Of a stretch of DNA of 7,806 nt, positions 5,108 to 7,806 are shown one piece after another. Positions within the stretch are counted from its first letter, which is position 1; every line of letters starts with the position of its first letter. Both the position numbers and the translations under genes were made by a program. This DNA comes from an uncultured Rickettsiales bacterium. Lineage in GTDB: Bacteria; Pseudomonadota; Alphaproteobacteria; Rickettsiales; Deianiraeaceae. The notes beneath the pieces were generated by a model. That model was not told the origin of the DNA, did not search any database, and saw nothing but the letters and a program-made list of their open reading frames with translations. The stretch spans positions 1 through 7,806 of the forward strand of contig CAMNMI010000042.1 in assembly GCA_946544555.1 (NCBI GenBank). The letters run 5' to 3'.

Positions 5108-7806
5108 GTGACAATCTTCTCTCTCTCTCTCTCTCTCTCGACTCTCCATTAAATGGAATGAGAATAAAGAAAACTATAAAACTATAGAAATTGGAAGTGG
5201 AGTTCATAGTTTTGTTTGTGATGCGTTAAATTGTGAAGAACTTTTTAATTTAAAGGAAGTTCCAAAGTTAAATAAAGATAAAAACATTTTTAACCACGAT
5301 AACACAACAGGAGAAAATGGCAGACCTGATTTTGTTATAAAAATAAATGAAAACATAATAATACCAGTTGAAGTAAAATGTTATACAAGAATTGATGAAG
5401 GAAAAGGGCAGATTATAAGATATCAAAATGATTATAGCAAAAAGTATGGAATTCTAACTGATGGTTGGGAGTGGAGATTTTATAGCAATGGGAATTATAA
5501 ACGATTATATTTCAACGAATTTCAAGACAACTTTATAACATTTTGGAAAGAATGGATAAAGCCAGAAGGTTATTATAAAAATGTATTTCAACAAGACAAT
5601 TTATTCCACGAGCCATTAAAATTAGACAATAATGATAATAAAAGAGTATTTTTTGATGAAATAACCGATTTAATTAGTAATTTTAGAACAAAGATTAAGA
5701 CAATAAACTTATATTTTAATCAAAAAACAGAAAAAGAATGTGTTGAAATTACTTATTCTTACATAATTCAATTCATTTTGTATAAGGTTGTTGTTGATAA
5801 CAACTTTGGCAAACTGAAAACAAAATACGAAGAAAACAAAAAATCAATTTATAACAACTTACAAAGCGAAGATTACAATGCAATAATGTCAATTATTGAA
5901 AAAATGTGCCTTGCTATATCTAAAAAAATATACATTCCATTTGAAAAAGAACAAGAAGAAATAACTAAAAACTTATTTGACAAAATTGACAAACCGACAT
6001 TGGACACAATATCACCTTGGCTTGATATATTAGGTTTTATTGATAAATACAACTTTGCAAATTTACAAAACGAGGTATTTGGTTTTATTTATGAAAACTT
6101 TTTGAAAGTTTTATATCAAAAAGAATATAAAGGACAATTTTTCACTCCTCCTGAAATTGTAAATCTAATGCTTGATGAAGTTGGATTTAATGAAGAATAT
6201 GTAAAAAATAATCCTGATAAAATAAGTGTAATTGACCCTGCTTGTGGTGCTGGAACATTTTTATATTCTGCAACTGATAGAATAATCAAAGCATTAAATA
6301 CAAACAACAGCGAAGAACAATCAAAGGACATTGAGGACAAAATTGATAAAAACATTTTTGGTTTTGATGTGGAAGAGTTCCCATTATATCTTGCTGAAAT
6401 GAATATTTTAATGAGGTTATTGCCATTGGTTTTGAATGACAAATTCAACAATCCAATAGATAACAAATTCAAACTTTTTAAGACAAAAGACAGCATTAGT
6501 GAATTTCTTGAAATTGGCTTAACAAACGAAAGAAAAAAGATAATAGATTTATTTAGTATATTAGACAAAACCGCACTTGATTATCCAAGTTTTATGAGAG
6601 TAAATAACGACTTGGTTGAGTTGTTTAATTCAATGGTAGAAAATCCAAATAGAAAACGAGACAGGTTTGATTTTGTTATAGCAAATCCACCATATTATGA
6701 CTACAATGCTTGTTGCAAGGCAGGAATGGAATTTACAAAAAAGATTAAAAACAAAGATGACAGCATAAATTTTGGCAATGTGTATGGTGTAAATCTTCAT
6801 TCAATTCCAAATAATAGAAAAAAATATGCACCAAAACCAAGTTTGTATGCTTTCTTTATTGCTCTTGGTTTGGCGTTGCTAAAAAAGAATGGTAAAATGT
6901 GTTATATTATTCCACAAACCATTTTGTCTAGTGGAGATAATGATGTTTTAAGGTATCATTTATCTAACTTTACAACAATAGAAAAGTTGATTATATTTGA
7001 GGATAATGTATTTGTTGGCAGAGGAACAAAGCAAAACAAAGCGGTCGCAACATCAAATTTGACATTTGTAGTTAAAAAAGCAGAACCGCCAAAAGACCAT
7101 AAAGTTAAAATCATCACCTACAAAGCAAATAGCAATAGCGACAACAAAGGATTTAAACTTGCAGACACAACAAAAAAAGAAATTCCACAGCAAGAGTTTA
7201 TTGATAATGTTAAGAATTGGAGTTTTACTAAATTCACAGATGATGATGGAAAATTCATAGAAACTTACAAACAAAACAGCGAAGATATAAAATGCTACTA
7301 TCAACACGACATTGCAGAAGAAAGATTTGGCAAGAGATTTTGGTTTGATGGTAATATCAATATTGAAAACAAAAAGATTATAAATTTTGAAAAAGGAAAT
7401 TGTTTTCTCATACCAAAAACTAAAAAAAACCATCTTTTGATAAAAAATTATAGATTTTATGATAAAAATAATAAATTAAAAATAGCACAAGGCTCACAAA
7501 ATTATCAAGATGTTTGTAAAACACAATATAAAATCATGTGGAGATATAATAATATAAATGGGTTTTACTTTTGTGATAAAAAAGATGTCTTAGTAAATTA
7601 TGGGTATTATTGTATTTCATCAAATAATAAACAAGAAATGTTGTTTTTATTAAGTTTATTAAATTGCAAAATATCAGATAAAATTATCTACTTATATTTA
7701 AAATCAGGGAAAGAAAAAAGTTTGTTGGTTGGATTAAAAGACATCAAAAAATACATCCGCCCACCGCTCATCAACACACCAGAAAAACAACAAATGAAAG
7801 AAAAAA
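5108..7806 (+). CDS. Single-chain type IIG (Eco57I-like) restriction-modification enzyme, phase-variable and OFF as sequenced; 3' end outside window
   Basis: One protein carries DNA cleavage and adenine methylation. The frame is open without a stop from 5112 to the window end, 898 codons. Near the N-terminus are GRPDFVI and IPVEVKCY (Asp at 5328, Glu at 5370, Lys at 5376), a PD-(D/E)XK nuclease core, then GQIIRYQNDY and ILTDGWEWRFY as in HsdR-type N-terminal domains. The methylase follows: GQFFTPPEIV, SAM motif I DPACGAGTFL (6234-6263), FGFDVEEFPLYLAEMNI, and catalytic NPPY (6684-6695), the N6-adenine type. The C-terminal part looks like a target-recognition domain, ending near YIRPPLINTPEKQQM. 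The frame has no ATG, GTG or TTG before 5778, inside the protein. The GTG at 5108, ahead of the TC tract, is in another frame and reaches TAA at 5150, so with 11 repeats no full-length protein is expected. Base composition is much more AT-rich than the genes to the left. Confidence 0.88.
5118..5139 (+). repeat. Dinucleotide microsatellite (TC)11, phase-variation switch
   Basis: Eleven perfect TC units lie between the candidate start (GTG 5108) and the body of the restriction-modification gene; TCT at 5115-5117 precedes them. Units of two bases gained or lost by slippage shift the frame. Counting from GTG 5108 to the codon at 5142 gives 34 bases, so one extra unit (12) or two fewer (9) makes this divisible by three and fuses the frames. 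The ON form would begin MTIF followed by Ser-Leu repeats. Confidence 0.95.

Noticed and set aside
5109..5111. TGA read as tryptophan, which would let ATG 5106 open the restriction-modification gene
   Set aside because: Every tryptophan in the genes read here is TGG, and the cysteine-rich gene ends in TGA. A recoded AT-rich genome would use TGA for most tryptophans.
4225..5117. Integration site: a copy of the tRNA-Gly 3' end flanking the restriction-modification gene
   Set aside because: I found no second copy of the T-arm/acceptor sequence in the window and no integrase, so an island att site is not supported here.
5145..5160. Near-palindrome CCATTAAATGG just after the TC tract
   Set aside because: The stem is only five base pairs with a one-base loop, within the coding frame; it is likely chance in AT-rich sequence.
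6116..6568. Minus-strand open frame of 150 codons inside the methylase domain
   Set aside because: It is antisense to conserved methylase motifs and its product is a low-complexity hydrophobic sequence, an artefact of AT-rich coding. The same applies to 7053-7433.

Overview
The window comes from a low-G+C alphaproteobacterium, probably host-associated or otherwise reduced. The main pointer is the 2684-3322 gene, which matches the alphaproteobacterial DUF1013/TrcR family. A DsbA with the second cysteine pair known from alphaproteobacterial DsbA proteins supports this. Tryptophan is always TGG in the genes read, so the standard code applies. Shine-Dalgarno motifs are weak or absent in front of most genes, and several regions between genes carry a TTGACAA box. 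I cannot name the genus from this sequence.

Layout. Positions 1-102 are the end of a gene whose last residues look like an outer-membrane beta-barrel. Then come a membrane-anchored or exported DsbA-like thiol oxidoreductase (118-777) and an unrecognised membrane protein behind a near-consensus promoter (827-1792). On the minus strand an RsuA/RluB-type pseudouridine synthase (1789-2568) converges on the membrane protein, and their stop codons overlap. It diverges from trcR (2684-3322), which sits one base before a membrane-anchored protein with a ParB/sulfiredoxin-like GQHR motif (3324-4019). A tRNA-Gly(TCC) (4151-4224) follows, and only seven T residues separate it from a gene for a secreted protein with two GLG1-type cysteine-rich repeats (4232-5020).

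From about 5100 to the end of the window, one very AT-rich reading frame encodes a single-chain (type IIG, Eco57I-like) restriction-modification enzyme. It has an N-terminal PD-(D/E)XK nuclease, a SAM-binding motif I, an NPPY catalytic motif and a C-terminal target-recognition region that runs off the window. Its frame has no start codon of its own near the N-terminus. It is preceded by a perfect (TC)11 tract, and the only usable start ahead of the tract (GTG at 5108, or TTG at 5063) is in another frame. With 11 units the gene reads as OFF, and 9, 12 or 15 units would join the frames. This is the classic form of a phase-variable restriction-modification gene and is the most interesting content of the window.

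How the genes relate. Most of the left 5 kb looks like chromosomal housekeeping and envelope content. The DsbA-like protein could form disulfides in the nearby cysteine-rich secreted protein and, if its C-terminal domain faces the periplasm, in the cysteine-clustered ParB-like membrane protein; this is inference. The restriction-modification gene differs in base composition and looks acquired.
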